NCBI GenBank assembly: GCA_014281115.1
Contig: JACONQ010000009.1
Coordinates: 992,001-1,056,000, forward strand
Direction: 5' to 3'
From: Laburnicola sp. R22_1
Lineage: Eukaryota; Ascomycota; Dothideomycetes; Pleosporales; Didymosphaeriaceae
DNA length: 64,000 bases
Below the pieces are notes generated by a model, which saw only the letters and a list, made by a program, of their open reading frames with translations, did no database searches and was not told where the DNA came from. Shown here one piece after another: positions 10,369-22,899 of this stretch (position 1 is the first letter of the stretch; each line of letters opens with the position of its first letter). A program made the translations under genes and the position numbers.

Positions 10369-11573
10369 GGCATCTAAAATCTTGTCAACGCAGTTCAAGG
10401 GGGCTACGTCGGGCCATTGCTCCGGCATTGTGAGTATAGCCGCCTCAGCTCACATATCCAGAGTGTACGCAGTTGCTAGATTCTAAAGATAATCAGGCGA
10501 TATCTGCATGCATAAGAAGGCGAGAGATTAGGGGGAGGTTATTTCAGCTGGGCTATAGAGCGTCGAAAGCAAAATCCGCGCAATTGAAAGGAAAAGGTAG
10601 TAAGTTGCCCTAGGATACGAATTACACGTGTTGAACCTAATTTCCCAGATCTTACACTGTGTGACTAACAACAGGGCTATATGCCGTATGCTGCCACCTG
10701 GGTACCACGTTATGAAAGCAGGATCTTACCGGTCATCCCATGTTCAAAGGTTTGCTGAGTCTCGCTCGCTCCACATGTAGGGTGAAACATGTACAGCTGA
10801 CATTGCAGATCATTTACCTCTGCGCCGTTTGATGCCAAGAACTCCATTCACGGAAGCGGCGTCTTATGCGCTACGCCGAATTGGGCATTTCACGATGCGT
10901 ATTCTCGCCATGAGGAAATTCTACACTGCCGTTTCTTTGTCTTGTTTCAGCATGGGCGTGGTCGAGGTGCCGTCGCCGCATTGAGCATGCACATCGTCAT
11001 AACACATTGTTCCTGGTTAATTCCTTCAACAAAGAGCCGGCGGATGTCGAGTCTGCTCACGGTGCAACGGCAATGCAAGGCACCGCTTCTCCTAATGTTG
11101 CGCAGTAACCGGCCGGTGAGCCTCTGTCCTGCCAGAGCTGTTGTAAGATCTACGGTAGGTAACTGGTGTGGTTCCCTGTATATCGCCGCCCGCGGTGATT
11201 GGCTAAAGCAGTGAAATAGTCATCCGCATTGGGACAAGCAAACACTCCCATTCCAACACACCCAGTCCGGCGGGCGCGACTACCTTTTTTTTTGTTCTCT
11301 GTACTTTCACCCCAAGCCAAGCATCACGATGCTGCTCACGCGCCATGCTGCTGGCCGCTCCCGGCACTGCCCAGCTGCCTGACCTGCGCGTCACTGTTTA
11401 CGCTAGTCTTTCTCCCCCATCTACTATAAACTCCCCGTTCGCGCACACGCTGCAGATTTCTCCATTCCTCGACTTTCGACACTTGCCCCACTCGCACGAG
11501 CACCCAAGCATTCTACCGGTAAGACTCGACATCCCTTACTTACACCCCCGCATTCTCGACTCGAGTAGTCACA
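10369..11573. other. intergenic, 1.2 kb
   Basis: 3' flank of the P450 relic and 5' flank of the sugar transporter. A poly-T/pyrimidine run occurs at about 11284-11310 and pyrimidine-rich DNA continues to the transporter start. No gene is supported. Confidence 0.4.
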
Positions 11574-13337
11574 ATGCCACGCTGGGCTCCTTCCGCCGCC
11601 AATCGCGGTGGCGATGCGCGCGTTGAGGCGCCTGTTACGCTTCGTGGCTATCTACTTTGTGTCTTCGCCGCCTTCGGTGGTATCCTGTTCGGCTATGATT
11701 CTGGATACATCTCCGGCGTGTTGGCTATGGACTTCTTCAAGCAGACGTTTGGTTCAGGTAAGCCCTCTTGACTCCACTGCAAAGCAAAAAATATTAACTT
11801 GGATACAGGTCCCGACAACGAGATTGCCACTTGGCAGAAGTCGCTCATCGTCTCTATCCTCTCCGCTGGAACCTTCTTCGGCGCGCTCGTCGCCGGCTCC
11901 GTCGCTGACTGGATTGGCCGTCGTTCCACCATCATACTAGGATGCATCATCTTTTCCGTCGGTGTCGTTCTCCAAGTCGCGTCTACCTCAGTTGCCGTCC
12001 TCGTCCCCGGCCGTCTGATCGCAGGCTTTGGCGTCGGTTTCGTGTCCGCCATCATCATCCTGTACATGTCCGAGGTAGCGCCCAAGGCCGTCCGCGGCGC
12101 CATCGTCTCCGGCTACCAGTTCTTCATCACCATCGGCCTCATGCTCGCGGCGGTTGTGGACCAGGGCACGCACAACATGAACAACTCGGGCTCGTATCGT
12201 ATTGCCATGTCGCTGCAGTGGGTCTGGGCCATCGTCTTGGCTATCGGTCTCTTCCTGCTCCCCGAGTCTCCGCGCCACTATGTCAAGAAGAACCGTCTGG
12301 ATGACGCGGCTCACGCGCTGAGCAAGCTCCGTGGTCAGCCTGTCAATTCGCCGTATATCAAAGACGAGCTCGCCGAGTTGGTCGCCAATTACCGCTTTGA
12401 ATCGGAGCACATGCAGTCGAGCTGGATGGACTGCTTCCGCGGCGGCTGGAAGCCCTCGAGCAACCTCCGTCGCGTCGTCCTCGGCATCGCCCTCCAAATG
12501 ATGCAGCAATGGACCGGTGTCAATTTCAGTAAGTCCTCTCCTCCCCTCTTCCCATCCAATCCCTCATCACTAACACCCCCCCACCAGTCTTCTACTACGG
12601 CACCACCTTCTTCAAACAAGTCGGCATCCAAAACGAATTCCTCATCAGCATGATCACCACCATCGTCAACGTCGTCTCCACCCCCATCTCCTTCTGGACC
12701 ATCGAAAAGTACGGCCGCCGCAGCCTCCTCATCTACGGCGCCGTCGGCATGCTCATCTGCGAGTTCATCATCGCCATCGTCGGCACCGTAGACGAGGGCT
12801 CCAAAGCCGCAGGCATGTGCCTCATCGTCTTCACCTGCGTGTACATCTTCTTCTTCGCCACGACGTGGGGCCCCGCCGCGTGGGTCGTCATTGGCGAGAT
12901 TTTCCCGCTCCCCATTCGCGCAAAGGGCGTCGCGTTGAGCACGGCGAGCAATTGGCTGTGGAACTTTGTTATCGGGTATATTGTACGTGTCTCCCCTTCT
13001 CCTTTCCTAACCCTCGTCGTCGTCCCTTTTTTTTTTCTTTTCCGAAACGATAAAACTAACGAGTGAACAACAGACACCCTACATGGTCGACAAAGAAAAG
13101 GGCAACCTCAAGTCCAAAGTCTTCTTCGTCTGGGGCGCTACCTGCACGCTCTGCGTCGTGTTCGCCTACTTCCTCGTGCCCGAGACAAAGGGCCTGTCGC
13201 TCGAGCAGGTCGATCGCATGCTGGAGGAGACGACGCCGCGCTCGTCGGCGAAGTGGGTCCCGCACGACATGTATGCGAATCGCGTAGAGAAGGAGGTCGT
13301 GAGTGGGGAGGCGTTGGAGCATAGGGAGTCGGTTTAG
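11574..13337 (+). CDS. MFS hexose/sugar transporter
   Basis: Four exons: 11574-11757, 11809-12528, 12588-12982 and 13074-13337, about 520 aa. Introns are GT-AG in phases 1, 1 and 0. The sequence shows the sugar-porter signatures: GYDSGYISGV in TM1, GRRS after TM2, PGRLIAGFGVG, PESPRHYVKK at the end of TM6, QQWTGVNFIFYYGT in TM7, WGPAAWVVIGEIFPL and the terminal PETKGLSLEQVDRM. Twelve membrane segments are expected, with a cytosolic loop rich in charged residues after TM6. It should import a monosaccharide by proton symport across the plasma membrane; glucose/fructose-type hexose transport is most likely, but the exact sugar cannot be read from sequence. The acidic C-terminal tail ends EHRESV. 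Confidence 0.93.
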
Positions 13338-14188
13338 GTGGTCGGAGTAGAGAGGAACTTTGGAGGCAAGGGGGTATGCAATGCATGGTTGGATGATGTC
13401 ATGTGATGGCATGTGATGGGCAGCGGTTATGCTTTGCTATGCTATGTTCTCGTACGTCATGTTGGGCGTATACACTGGAGTCTGGTGTCACGTATTGCGT
13501 ATTGAGCAGATGAAGGCAAGGTTGGCGGTGATGTGTTTTCACGGATACATACGGATACGGCTAGATACCCCAGAACAAACAGACACAGTCTCAGATGACT
13601 GATATACTAATGAAAAATCTCGCGGTCATCTCTTTTAACATGGCAGTTGAATCTTGCTCTCGATCGAGCAACATACAAGTACCACCTTACTTAACCCCTT
13701 GCACCACGCCTCACGCCACATCACACCAAACACCCAAACCCTCACAGCAACATTCCTCATTCAGAAAATTCGAGCTAGTTAAAACCCAGACTGCCATCTT
13801 CATATCTCGAGCAGCCTGCTCCATGATACCTAGTAAGTCGCCGAACAGGGAGTGCGATACCCAATTCATATGATATTTGCAATCCCAACCCAGCAGTACC
13901 ATTGCAGGAGATATCGCCATATAAACTTTCAAACAAACCCGCCATGCCATACCAGGCAGGCCACAAAATGTAAACTCCAAGTTTTTCCCCCGCCGAAAAA
14001 AAAAAGAAAAAAAGAGGGACGCCGCCCAATCCCATAACCCACCCCCACCCAACCCAAGAGTAATAAATACCAAAAGAGTCCGAGACAGCCGAGACGCCAT
14101 GCTATCAGAGACACAAATCGCTAAAAAAAACCCAAAAAATCACGCGACGCCACCATCAAACAACCAACCAACCTCCCTCCTCCCACCC
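13338..14188. other. intergenic between convergent genes
   Basis: The transporter and the WD40 gene converge here. The stretch holds both 3' flanks, including an A-rich tract near 13998-14013 and CA-rich DNA. No coding frame is supported. Confidence 0.4.
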
Positions 14189-16387
14189 TCACGCCTCACT
14201 AACAAAACAATGCACCCTCACCGTCCCATCCTCACTCCCACTAACCAACCTCGAGTCGCTCAACCCCACACAATTCACCGGCCCCGTATGCCCCGTAAGC
14301 GTCCTCTCATGCTTCCCCGTCCTAGGATCCCAAATCTTAATCAGTTTATCCTCAGCACCAGACACCAGACGCAGACTATCCGCAGCAAGGCTCCACACGC
14401 CCTCAACGTGGCCGAAGAACCGATGGATGCACCGACCCGAAGCGACGTGCCAGAGGCGGATAGTCCCGTCAAGTGAGCCGGTAAGCATGTACGACGGTGG
14501 CGCAGGACGCTCAGGATCATGTGGGAAGATAGGCTCGGCGGTGGATGGCTCCGACTGCGATCCGGAAATCTTCTCTGACGCAAGCGACGCCGTATCCGAA
14601 TCGTTGTGGTCGTTAGCTACAAAATCCGCCTCGTCGATTTCGAAGCCGGCGGGCAAGGGAAGCACCTGTTGGACCTGTCCGACGTGGCCCTCAAACGTCT
14701 TGATGCACGTGTTGGTGTCCAGATCCCATAGTTTGACAGTCATGTCATCCGAGGCTGAAAACAGCGTCCGAGAAGGAAGATCGATCTTCACACAGTTGAC
14801 CCAATCATCATGTCCATGTAGTAAAAACTTTTTCTTCGTGTCCAGATGGTAGAGTGAAATGGTATGGTCCGCTGAGCCTGAGGCGAGCAGCTTCCCGGCC
14901 AAGTGCAAGCCAATGACGCCTCGACTGTGCGCACTCATGGTGGATATGCATTTGCCTGTGCGCCACTCCCAGACCTTCATAGTGCCATCCAGACTACCAG
15001 TAATCAACGTCTCGTTATTAAATTGTAGACACCGGATGGGAAGTCGATGGCCAGTCAGAGTTCGAATCTCTGCGCCCGTGTTGATGTCCCAAACTTTGAT
15101 GCTGTTGTCGTACGATCCGGTAATAAGCGTCTGATCGTCAAACTGGAGACACATGACACCGTTCGTATGTCCTTTCAGGATTCGGGTAGAGTAGCGACCG
15201 TACTTCCAATTGGTGCCTACCCTGAAACGGTCCTTGTAGACATCCTTCCAAGGTCGCTTCTTCGGCTGGTCGAAGTACGACGCCTGTTGGTCTCGGAGTG
15301 CCATAGTGCAAGCGCGCTTGGACGATGACTCGGGCAGGGAGATATCATCCGTAGCAGTACGTTTGGACCGCGTGGGGGAATCGGAAAGATCGGTACTTCG
15401 CGATACCAGAGGCGTCGACGGAGCAGGTGTCTCTCTGGCGGGAGTGATATCAGGTGACCACTCGTTTAGTCCTCGACCAGAAGCCCGGAGCTGGATACGC
15501 CTCTTTTCCGTCCGAAGTCTGCGCTGGTCTAGGAGCGGTAAACCCCAACCGCACTTGGTGCACTTCCTATCGATATGCTGTTCACACATCTTGTGCCACA
15601 CCACATCGTCGTCGGCCAATTCGCTCCATCTTCGGCTCACTTGTGCAGCTTTGCACAACGAGGCGGTATCGAGGTAGCAGAGAATCTTGAAGCCCAATTC
15701 TGGGGGGAGTGCGGAGAGGAAGTCGATCTTGATGAGGTTGCGTACGTTGGAGGAGATGAAGGAGAGCTGGGGGAAACAGCATGTGGAGAGGATGCCCTGA
15801 AGCATTAGGTTACGTTGGCGTGCAGGGGCGGCGGAAAAGAGTGACCACACGTTAGCGATGCTTTGTTGGTCGGCTTGCGATTCTCGTCCGAGCTCCTGTA
15901 CACTGTTAGGATTCCCGACGACAGAGGTTATTAGGACACGTACGTGCTGCAGCTGTTCCATGGTCGGCTCGTCTGCTTGCTTCCTGCATAGCATGTCTGG
16001 CCGATGGCGGTAGCAGAACTTTGTATCCGAGTTGGCGGGTACATGATGCTCTCCCTCTCCACCACCAAGCGGATTGTACTGCTGCGGAATGTGCTGGGCG
16101 AGGTAGGGCGCGATCATCTTCTCGATTTTGGTGGAAGCGTGCTTCTTGACAAAAGAATCTGGCTCAGGATCCCGCTCTAGGTCTTCCTCTGTGCGGTGTC
16201 GCACACGACTGGCCAGGCTTTCGTGATCATGGCCGAGCAATAAGGCGGAATGGGGATCCGAGACGTGCAAATTCGCGATTTGGTCAGACTGTTGCGGCAC
16301 GGCCGTGCGCCATGACAGCCGTCGCTGTCCTGCGCCGTGCGATGTCGGGTGGACATTGTCGGTGACCTGTCTGGTATTTGACGCCAT
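14189..16387 (-). CDS. sconB: F-box/WD40 protein, SconB/Met30-type sulphur metabolite repression regulator
   Basis: Two exons, 16387-15944 and 15895-14189, about 716 aa. The 48-nt intron (15943-15896, GTACGT...TACAG, branch CCTAAC) is a multiple of three, so the frame stays open without splicing. The F-box is [17 protein letters not shown]...W near residues 215-255. It is followed by the family hallmark [11 protein letters not shown] and a disordered basic linker. Seven WD40 repeats follow, from [11 protein letters not shown] to [11 protein letters not shown], with [15 protein letters not shown] ends. In Aspergillus and Neurospora such proteins (SconB, SCON2) are the substrate receptor of an SCF ubiquitin ligase that turns down the sulphur-assimilation activator MetR/CYS3. 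The order F-box, CxxCGWG, seven WD40 supports orthology. An extra acidic insert lies between repeats 4 and 5. Confidence 0.88.
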   Translation of the reverse strand: MASNTRQVTDNVHPTSHGAGQRRLSWRTAVPQQSDQIANLHVSDPHSALLLGHDHESLASRVRHRTEEDLERDPEPDSFVKKHASTKIEKMIAPYLAQHIPQQYNPLGGGEGEHHVPANSDTKFCYRHRPDMLCRKQADEPTMEQLQHVRVLITSVVGNPNSVQELGRESQADQQSIANVWSLFSAAPARQRNLMLQGILSTCCFPQLSFISSNVRNLIKIDFLSALPPELGFKILCYLDTASLCKAAQVSRRWSELADDDVVWHKMCEQHIDRKCTKCGWGLPLLDQRRLRTEKRRIQLRASGRGLNEWSPDITPARETPAPSTPLVSRSTDLSDSPTRSKRTATDDISLPESSSKRACTMALRDQQASYFDQPKKRPWKDVYKDRFRVGTNWKYGRYSTRILKGHTNGVMCLQFDDQTLITGSYDNSIKVWDINTGAEIRTLTGHRLPIRCLQFNNETLITGSLDGTMKVWEWRTGKCISTMSAHSRGVIGLHLAGKLLASGSADHTISLYHLDTKKKFLLHGHDDWVNCVKIDLPSRTLFSASDDMTVKLWDLDTNTCIKTFEGHVGQVQQVLPLPAGFEIDEADFVANDHNDSDTASLASEKISGSQSEPSTAEPIFPHDPERPAPPSYMLTGSLDGTIRLWHVASGRCIHRFFGHVEGVWSLAADSLRLVSGAEDKLIKIWDPRTGKHERTLTGHTGPVNCVGLSDSRLVSGSEDGTVRVHCFVSEA

Positions 16388-17281
16388 GTTGCCTGTGGTG
16401 TGCGAGGGCGCAACGAGGCCTTGGGGTCCCTATGAAGGTCCCGACACTGGACTAGTCATGGAACCGTGCGGATAGGCAGGGCAGTCGCGAGCTTCAGCGG
16501 GTAGATGGCGTGCTGTGGTAGCCCGAGTCCGGTCGCACGGGTTGGGGGCGCGTGAGACGGGGGGCGCGTGAGACGGCGGGCGTAGGGGTGCAGGTACAGG
16601 TCGCGCTGGGAAGCAGCCCGGTGTTCGTTCGTGCTGGACAGACGAGGGCGAGAGGCGGTGGTGCAGCTGCAACGGTTGCTTTGGAGGTTGTGCGGCGCGG
16701 AGGAGTGAGTGCAGGTTGCGCAAGCGGTCAGCAGGGTCTGGGGTGGGGGTGCGGCGCGGCTCAGGGCAGCCGCGATGGACTGGCTGACGAGAGGAAGTCG
16801 CCGCCCGCGCCCTCAACAAGACCGCCGAGCACGCAATCAAGGGCAATCACGCCATCCGCCACGGCCGCCCAGCGCCTTCCCGAGTACTTCGAGCCCTCCC
16901 ACGGCCTGCCATTCACTGTCGGCTGCCCGCACAAGTCGCTTTTCCATGCGAGCCCTCCTCCCAGACGGCGTTTGAATGCTCACATTTCAATGATGCACCC
17001 CATGATTGGCGCCGTCCCTGCACTGTGGTTCCCCGCCCAGCGCTTGCTCCTTTGGGGCCAAGCGTACCAGATGAGCTCAGGTAGCTCCACTCCACCCACC
17101 TCAACCTCTCTCACCACGCTTGCGCTGTTGCCTGTCTTCCATCATGCACTCACCCGTATGCGCTCCTCTCTCCAAGTGCAGCGCCCCAGACCCAAGGCTT
17201 CGATTATGCATGCTATGACCGTGCCTTGCGCCGCCCTTTCCACTGTCTCCTAGCTACAGCCGCGCCGTCCCGACCAACGGA
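16388..17281. promoter_or_regulatory. shared divergent 5' region of sconB-like and ATG17 genes
   Basis: 0.9 kb of GC-rich DNA between divergent starts. A 233-codon frame spans 16552-17253, but its Arg/Pro/Ala composition and lack of a domain look like a chance frame in GC-rich DNA, with long open frames on both strands. Confidence 0.45.
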
Positions 17282-18821
17282 ATGGCTTCTCCGACTTCCC
17301 CTGCTTCATCGGCTAGCAGCGCGAGCTCACGGAAGTCGATGAACCAAAACCAGCCGCAGACGCTTGAAGATCTTGTGACCCACTTCGTAGCTTCGAAGCG
17401 TTCTTTGAACACGCAGACGATTCTATGGCGCGCCACCGAAATTGTGAATTCGGCCCGCGAGCTGCTCGAGGAGAACGCCATCCTCGCGGCAAAGAACGCG
17501 TCCCTCAGGAACATTGTTGATGAACAGGTTGATTCTTTGGAGGCTGTCCGCCGCGGCATACGTGTCGTTGAGGCGGACGTGCAAGCCGAATTCAAGGTGC
17601 GCTGACATCTCCGAGCCACGATATGGGGCGCTGACCAAGTAGCAACTGCTACATGACCTCGATACCTCCTTTGCCGGCCTGCGCTCTACCCTTGCTGTGT
17701 TGCGCGAGACGCCCATCGAATCCGTCCTCCAGCCTCCGGGCACGCCGCAGAAGCATCTCTTCGACTTCATTGATAATGCGACCGTCACTGACCTAGAAAA
17801 CTCACTCCGCGCATGCATAGATAGATACAACGAAGCTCGCTCCACCCTCGAGGAGAGTACCGACGCCTTTGATACCGCACTCGAAAACCTACACTCGTCC
17901 ATCGACAACGTGCCAAAGACGCCCGTTACACAGTCCAACCCAAGTCCCATACCGAGCCTATATCATGATCTCGAAGGACACGCAAGAGAGGCTGCGCAAC
18001 TATTCCAGTCTCTGGTAAAACATTACGACCTGTGCGTGACCGCCCTGCGCCACACCGAGGGTGGTGCAGCTGCGGCAACGCAGGCAACCGGAGATCCTCC
18101 AGTGTCGTCAGACAACGATCACGGCGCACCTCCAGAGCCAATAACGGAAGAAGAGCGCCAGGAAATGTTAAGCGTGTTGGCCAAGGATGCCCAGGAAGTC
18201 GATGAAGTGATATCGGAAATTCGGGAACGGGGTTCTGAAATGTCATACCTCGTTTCGCAAATCGACAATCATATCACACAGTTACGAAGCGAAGATTCGG
18301 CCTTGAGCAGTATTCTGAAGATGATCACCAACGTTGCAGCCGAAGTCAAGGGCCACATCGGAACCGCAAGGGCTTTCCATGCGTCTTGGCTAGAAGACAC
18401 GCGACCGGCCCTGCTTAGCGGCATCGAGGAGTGGGAAAGCCAGCGAGACTTTTACGAGCGGTTTGATCTAGCATATGCTGAGCTCTTAGTGGAAATATCT
18501 TCACGCAGGCGGAGACATGACAAAGCCAAGCGGAAGGCCGAGGAAGCACAGAAGGAGCTTGATAGGCTGCATGCTGAAGATGAACGTGCGCGTGAGCAGT
18601 TCACGCTTGCCCAAGGAGACTTCCTGCCATTGGACATATGGCGTGGCTTGATGGACCCGCCTAGGCGCTATGAAGTGCGAGCCGTCCCTGTAGTTCAGGA
18701 ACAGGAGGAGGTCGAAGAGGGAGGGGAGGATGCAGAGACGGCGGTTGCGGCGAAGAGTATACCGCAACTTGGAAGAAACGTTGTCGAGCGCGCATTGGTC
18801 AGGGTGAAGAGAAGAATGTAA
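17282..18821 (+). CDS. ATG17: autophagy scaffold Atg17
   Basis: Two exons, 17282-17596 and 17643-18821, 497 aa; the 46-nt intron is phase 0. The protein is almost wholly helical. It opens with QTLEDLVTHFVASKRSL and ARELLEENAILAAK, matching the conserved Atg17 N-terminus (LV.HFL.AKRSL...A..IV..AR.LLE). It continues through FKQLLHDLDTSFAGLRSTL and a long coiled coil ending RRYEVRAVPV. In fungi Atg17 is the scaffold that binds Atg1-Atg13 and helps organise the pre-autophagosomal site. Length fits the family (about 420-550 aa). It converges with nothing nearby; the 5' region is shared with the F-box gene. Sequence conservation in Atg17 is low, so the call rests on the N-terminal motif and the helical architecture. 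Confidence 0.82.
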
Positions 18822-19586
18822 TGCTCCAGGTGCCACGCGGGCTTTTGCCACTCATCACACCGCCCAAAGCGTCCGCCGCTGCAGCATTGGAACATGTCTG
18901 ATTTCCTCAGACTCCCGGACTAATCATGCCAAAGCTTCGAATCTGCCACACCGCGAGGCCCGTCCACCCGGGTCAACTAGTACACTACTTACTAGGGGCA
19001 CTACGCGTACACAGGGCTCAATGGTGTCATCGCAGACGTCGATAGGGGTTCAGCGCTACCCGAAGTTAGTGCGGTCATTTGTCGACGAAGGTCTCCACAA
19101 ACACCGCAAACACGGGCGGAAAGCACTCACATATGCTGGTCAGCACAAGGGGGCTGTCTCATGTTACCGTTGCTCTCCCAGGTCAGGACGTCCTTCGCGC
19201 TTATCGCAAATAGATCGATCATGGAACGAGGTACAGGGACAGATACAGTTACAGGACGAAAGTTTGAGTACAGTTGACCTTGGTAGTGCCATTCGTGAGG
19301 TAACGCATTGTACTCAACTTTCGTTCCGGTACTATATACACGGTATCATTAGGCTGGAAATGCAACCAAGCCACAGTGGCACTACGTTGATATCAAGAAG
19401 GATATAACGCAACTGTAAAGCTGATCTACCATCTACTAAATTGGCTTTTCGATGCATGTTATACTCGGCGGATGGGGCGCCAAAAGCTCTTGCTAGTCTG
19501 GTGCCACGGTGGGTACTTGGCAGCATGACAGTTTCACTTTCCCTAGGTAGATCGCGGTGCAGGTGATGAGTTGGCGATTCTGGGTA
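18822..19586. other. intergenic
   Basis: 0.75 kb after ATG17 with ordinary base composition. Several short frames are present, none with a domain. It ends at the AT-rich island. Confidence 0.4.
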
Positions 19587-20489
19587 CGCCCATGTTGATT
19601 TTTTTTGTGAACAAAGCTGCATCCCGCAACTATACTATAGTAAAAGAAAATCTAGCTATAACCTTTTTTTTCTATATACTAGCTCTATAAGATACTATAT
19701 AAATACACGTAACTAAGTTAATAACGCGCGCATCTTTAGCTCCCTGCCTCCTAGCGCGAGCTAGAGAGAGTTATTTATAGTTTAAACTACAGTAACTCTA
19801 AATAGCTCTATATTATCTAAAAACTTTAAATAAACTATAAGTTCCTAGCTGCGTATAAGAGGACCTTCTCTAGTTATTTAGCTCTATCTACCTACTATAA
19901 TAATTAACTAACTTAAGCAAAACTAAACTATAAAGCAATTAAGATAATACGCCCTTACTGCAAAGTAGATTTTAATATCTCTTATACTATATTTAAGCTC
20001 CTAAACTATACTACCCTAAAGATAGTTGCGCTATTTGCTAGGAAGCTAAGGCTAAGAAGGGTAATAGGTAATAAGCAACTAGTAAAATTGCTTATCTTAA
20101 ACTACTACTAGTACTATATAAAAGAATATAGTTTGTAAGCTATTATTAAGCTACGTAATATATTAATAGTGCTTATAGGGACTAGTAATATAGCAACTTA
20201 AGTAAATATAAATTATATTAATTAATAGGTAAAGCACCTTAGGGTATTACTAGAGATAATAGATAATAATAAGTTTCTTAAGGTATTGCGAGCGTGTAAT
20301 AAGGGAAGCGCATAGTAGCTAGTAGATATCTAGATATTAGTAAGCATGCTATAGGCAGCAGAGATAGTAGTAGAGGTGTTGTTAGTAGTTACCTATAACA
20401 GCGTTATTTCTAAAATTAAAAAGTTCCTTAATCATATGATCTGACTGTGAAGTGCCTGTGGGTCTCGGTCGAGACCGCCCATGTTGATT
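19587..20489. repeat. AT-rich RIP island bounded by a 14-bp direct repeat
   Basis: The identical 14-mer CGCCCATGTTGATT occurs at 19587-19600 and 20476-20489. Between them the DNA is dominated by TA steps with few CA or TG dinucleotides (roughly 19640-20440). One frame near 20230-20420 still looks protein-like apart from TAA/TAG codons, as expected for an old mobile-element gene hit by RIP. The 14-mers may be a target-site duplication or the ends of the inserted unit. No inverted terminal repeats are seen. The outermost ~35-60 nt inside each repeat are not AT-rich. Confidence 0.6.
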
Positions 20490-20902
20490 GTATTGCAGTG
20501 GCTTTGTATGTGTGTAAGAACATTTATAGACCTCTAGTTTCAACTTGTTCTTGTATGAGAAATAATAGTAATGTGTAGGCTTTGGATGTTTACTTTAAGT
20601 GTGATGCTATATACTTTCATGGGAGGGATGTATTGCAAGGATACTCGGTTCACAGTGCGGGGCAGCGGTAGACCGCCTGTTGATGTGAACCCCGCTATTC
20701 TGCCAGCGGCCCTTCTGACGTGTTTTTTGCCGCGCTCACTAAACTTTTCTGCCAATTCACCATGTTTCCAACCCCACTATATAGCACCCCTCCCCCACCC
20801 CGCTGAAGGATTACCTTCTTCAACTTGACAATCCTTAGCCTCAGTCCAGTGTTACAATCCTTCATAAACTGTTCGATACAGCCTCGCGACACAACATCGA
20901 CC
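20490..20902. promoter_or_regulatory. 5' flank of RIO1 kinase gene
   Basis: About 0.4 kb of normal composition ahead of the RIO1 start. An in-frame upstream ATG at 20825 would add 26 residues, but the ATG at 20903 (GACCATGG) has the better context and a conserved-looking acidic start. Confidence 0.4.
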
Positions 20903-22402
20903 ATGGCGAGCACAGACCCTACCGTCCCCGCCACTACCGAACCGATCGTCGACGATGACCGCGACGACGATCTCGAAGACCTCTTCGAGCCCTCCGAAGA
21001 AGACGACGTGCCCGAGTTCGTGTCCGGCACCAACGCCCAGAAGAAGACCAAGCCCACCGCGAACACGAGTGCGTCTGTCGATGACCAGGTCGCGTCGCTA
21101 TCCAAACATGCCAGCCGGATTCGACTCGATCACAAAATGGCCGGCACAGGTGGAGGGGCTTCGAGGGATAAAGATAAGGCGGACCGCGCGACGAGCGAGC
21201 AGGTGTTGGACCCGCGCACGCGCATGATCCTGCTGCAGCTCATCAATCGCAACATCGTGTCTGAGATTCACGGCGTCATCTCCACAGGGAAGGAGGCGAA
21301 TGTGTACCACGCCGTCGCACTGCCGGAGGAGGGCGCGCAGCCTCTAAACCGCGCCATCAAGGTCTACAAGACGTCGATTCTGGTCTTCAAGGATCGCGAT
21401 AAGTATGTGACGGGCGAGTTCCGCTTTCGCCAGGGGTACAACAAGAGCAACAACCGTGCTATGGTCAAGGTGTGGGCAGAGAAGGAAATGCGAAATTTGA
21501 AGCGGATATACAGCGCCGGCATACCCGCTCCTGAGCCTCTCTACCTTCGCCTCCATGTTCTCGTCATGGGCTTCATTGGAGACAAGAAGGGTTGGCCTGC
21601 TCCGCGTCTCCGAGATGTCGTTTTCGAGGGCCTGACCACCGAGGAGGAGGAACAGAAATGGAAGAGCTTGTACGTACAGCTGTTGGGCTATATGCGCACC
21701 ATGTACCAGACCTGCCGTCTTGTGCACGCCGATCTTAGCGAGTATAACCTCCTGTACCACGAGAACAAGCTCTACATGATCGACGTCTCCCAATCCGTCG
21801 AGCACGACCATCCTCGATCGCTAGAGTTCCTCCGCATGGACGTCAAGAACGTGTCGGACTTCTTCCGGACGCGCAACGTCGAGGTGCTCTCGGAGCGGAA
21901 GGTGTTCCTCTTTGTCACCGGCGAGGACGGCGGCAAAGAGCTGAGCGACATGGAGAAGTACATCGAGGGCATGTTCGAGCGAAAGGACAGCCTGGCCGAA
22001 GACGAGCGGCAAAAGGAACAAGACGACGACGAGGTCTTCCGCACCCAGTACATCCCGCAGACGCTCGATCAAGTATACGACATCGAGCGCGACGCCGAGC
22101 TCGTGAATAGCGGCCAAAGTGGCGACCTCATCTATCAGGGACTCCTCGCCGGGAAGAAAGCCGACGGCACGCCGGTCAACGAGTCGGATGCCTCGGAGGA
22201 AGGCAGCGACTCGGATGGGACTACGTCTGAAGATGACGAGAGCAAATTCGAGAAGGGCACGCCGAGGGGGAAACGTCACATGGACAAAGATGCCAAGCGC
22301 GACCACAAGAAAGCTATCAAAGAGGAGAAGCGGGAAAAGCGCAAGGAGAAGATGCCCAAACATGTCAAGAAGAAGCTGGTTTCGCAGTCGCGCAAGAAGT
22401 GA
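20903..22402 (+). CDS. RIO1: RIO1 atypical serine kinase
   Basis: Intronless, 499 aa from the chosen ATG. RIO1 features are plain: nucleotide-binding STGKEANVYHA (from residue 127), catalytic HADLSEYN (275-282) and metal-binding IDVSQSVEHDHP (Asp294). The N-terminus is acidic (DDDRDDDLEDLFE), and the C-terminus is a long basic KRxxKK tail with an acidic SDGTTSEDDE segment, as is usual for Rio1. Known members act in the last steps of 40S ribosomal subunit maturation (18S precursor processing), moving between nucleus and cytoplasm. Everything needed for activity is present. The kinase domain lacks the activation loop of ordinary kinases, which separates it from canonical Ser/Thr kinases. It is flanked on the left by the AT-rich island, showing how close that repeat lies to an essential gene. 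Confidence 0.95.
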   Translation: MASTDPTVPATTEPIVDDDRDDDLEDLFEPSEEDDVPEFVSGTNAQKKTKPTANTSASVDDQVASLSKHASRIRLDHKMAGTGGGASRDKDKADRATSEQVLDPRTRMILLQLINRNIVSEIHGVISTGKEANVYHAVALPEEGAQPLNRAIKVYKTSILVFKDRDKYVTGEFRFRQGYNKSNNRAMVKVWAEKEMRNLKRIYSAGIPAPEPLYLRLHVLVMGFIGDKKGWPAPRLRDVVFEGLTTEEEEQKWKSLYVQLLGYMRTMYQTCRLVHADLSEYNLLYHENKLYMIDVSQSVEHDHPRSLEFLRMDVKNVSDFFRTRNVEVLSERKVFLFVTGEDGGKELSDMEKYIEGMFERKDSLAEDERQKEQDDDEVFRTQYIPQTLDQVYDIERDAELVNSGQSGDLIYQGLLAGKKADGTPVNESDASEEGSDSDGTTSEDDESKFEKGTPRGKRHMDKDAKRDHKKAIKEEKREKRKEKMPKHVKKKLVSQSRKK

Positions 22403-22899
22403 GGTGTCGCATTCACCCGCGGTTACGCAACGAGAGTACGACAGTGACAGCTACGCGCCACGGTTGGCGAATATCATATACAGGGTATGTGGATTTCCCT
22501 TTTTTTGGTACATGTCCCTGAGGTGATGGGATGGAAGCGACGTGATGAAGAAAAGCCCGGCACGTTTAGATGTTTGCTGCAGCTTGGTTTTCGGAAGATA
22601 GCCAGTGTGGTGGACGGATAGACTTGTGTCGCTGAACAGCTGGCTCGTGGCTTTTGCTGTGGGTGCGGCTTTGCGGATTAAAGAGAGCACTGATTGTCGA
22701 TTGATTTTGATGGTGTTAGCCGGTTGCAGAGTTGGTGTACATGCTAACTATGGACAGATAGATTTCGATATGATCTCGCTGTGTGGACGAGGAAATCGTG
22801 AGCTAGAGGTTATATACATTGGATAAACAAGTTCAACAAATACACGAGCTACATTTGGCGGAGCTTAGAGTTACATCTTTAGCGGTACATTTCTTTTAC
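22403..22899. other. intergenic between convergent genes
   Basis: 0.5 kb between the RIO1 stop and the stop of the minus-strand NAD(P)-binding gene. Nothing else is seen. Confidence 0.4.

Noticed and set aside
16552..17253. 233-codon plus-strand frame upstream of ATG17
   Set aside because: GC-rich DNA with open frames on both strands; Arg/Ala/Pro composition, no domain, and it occupies a divergent promoter.
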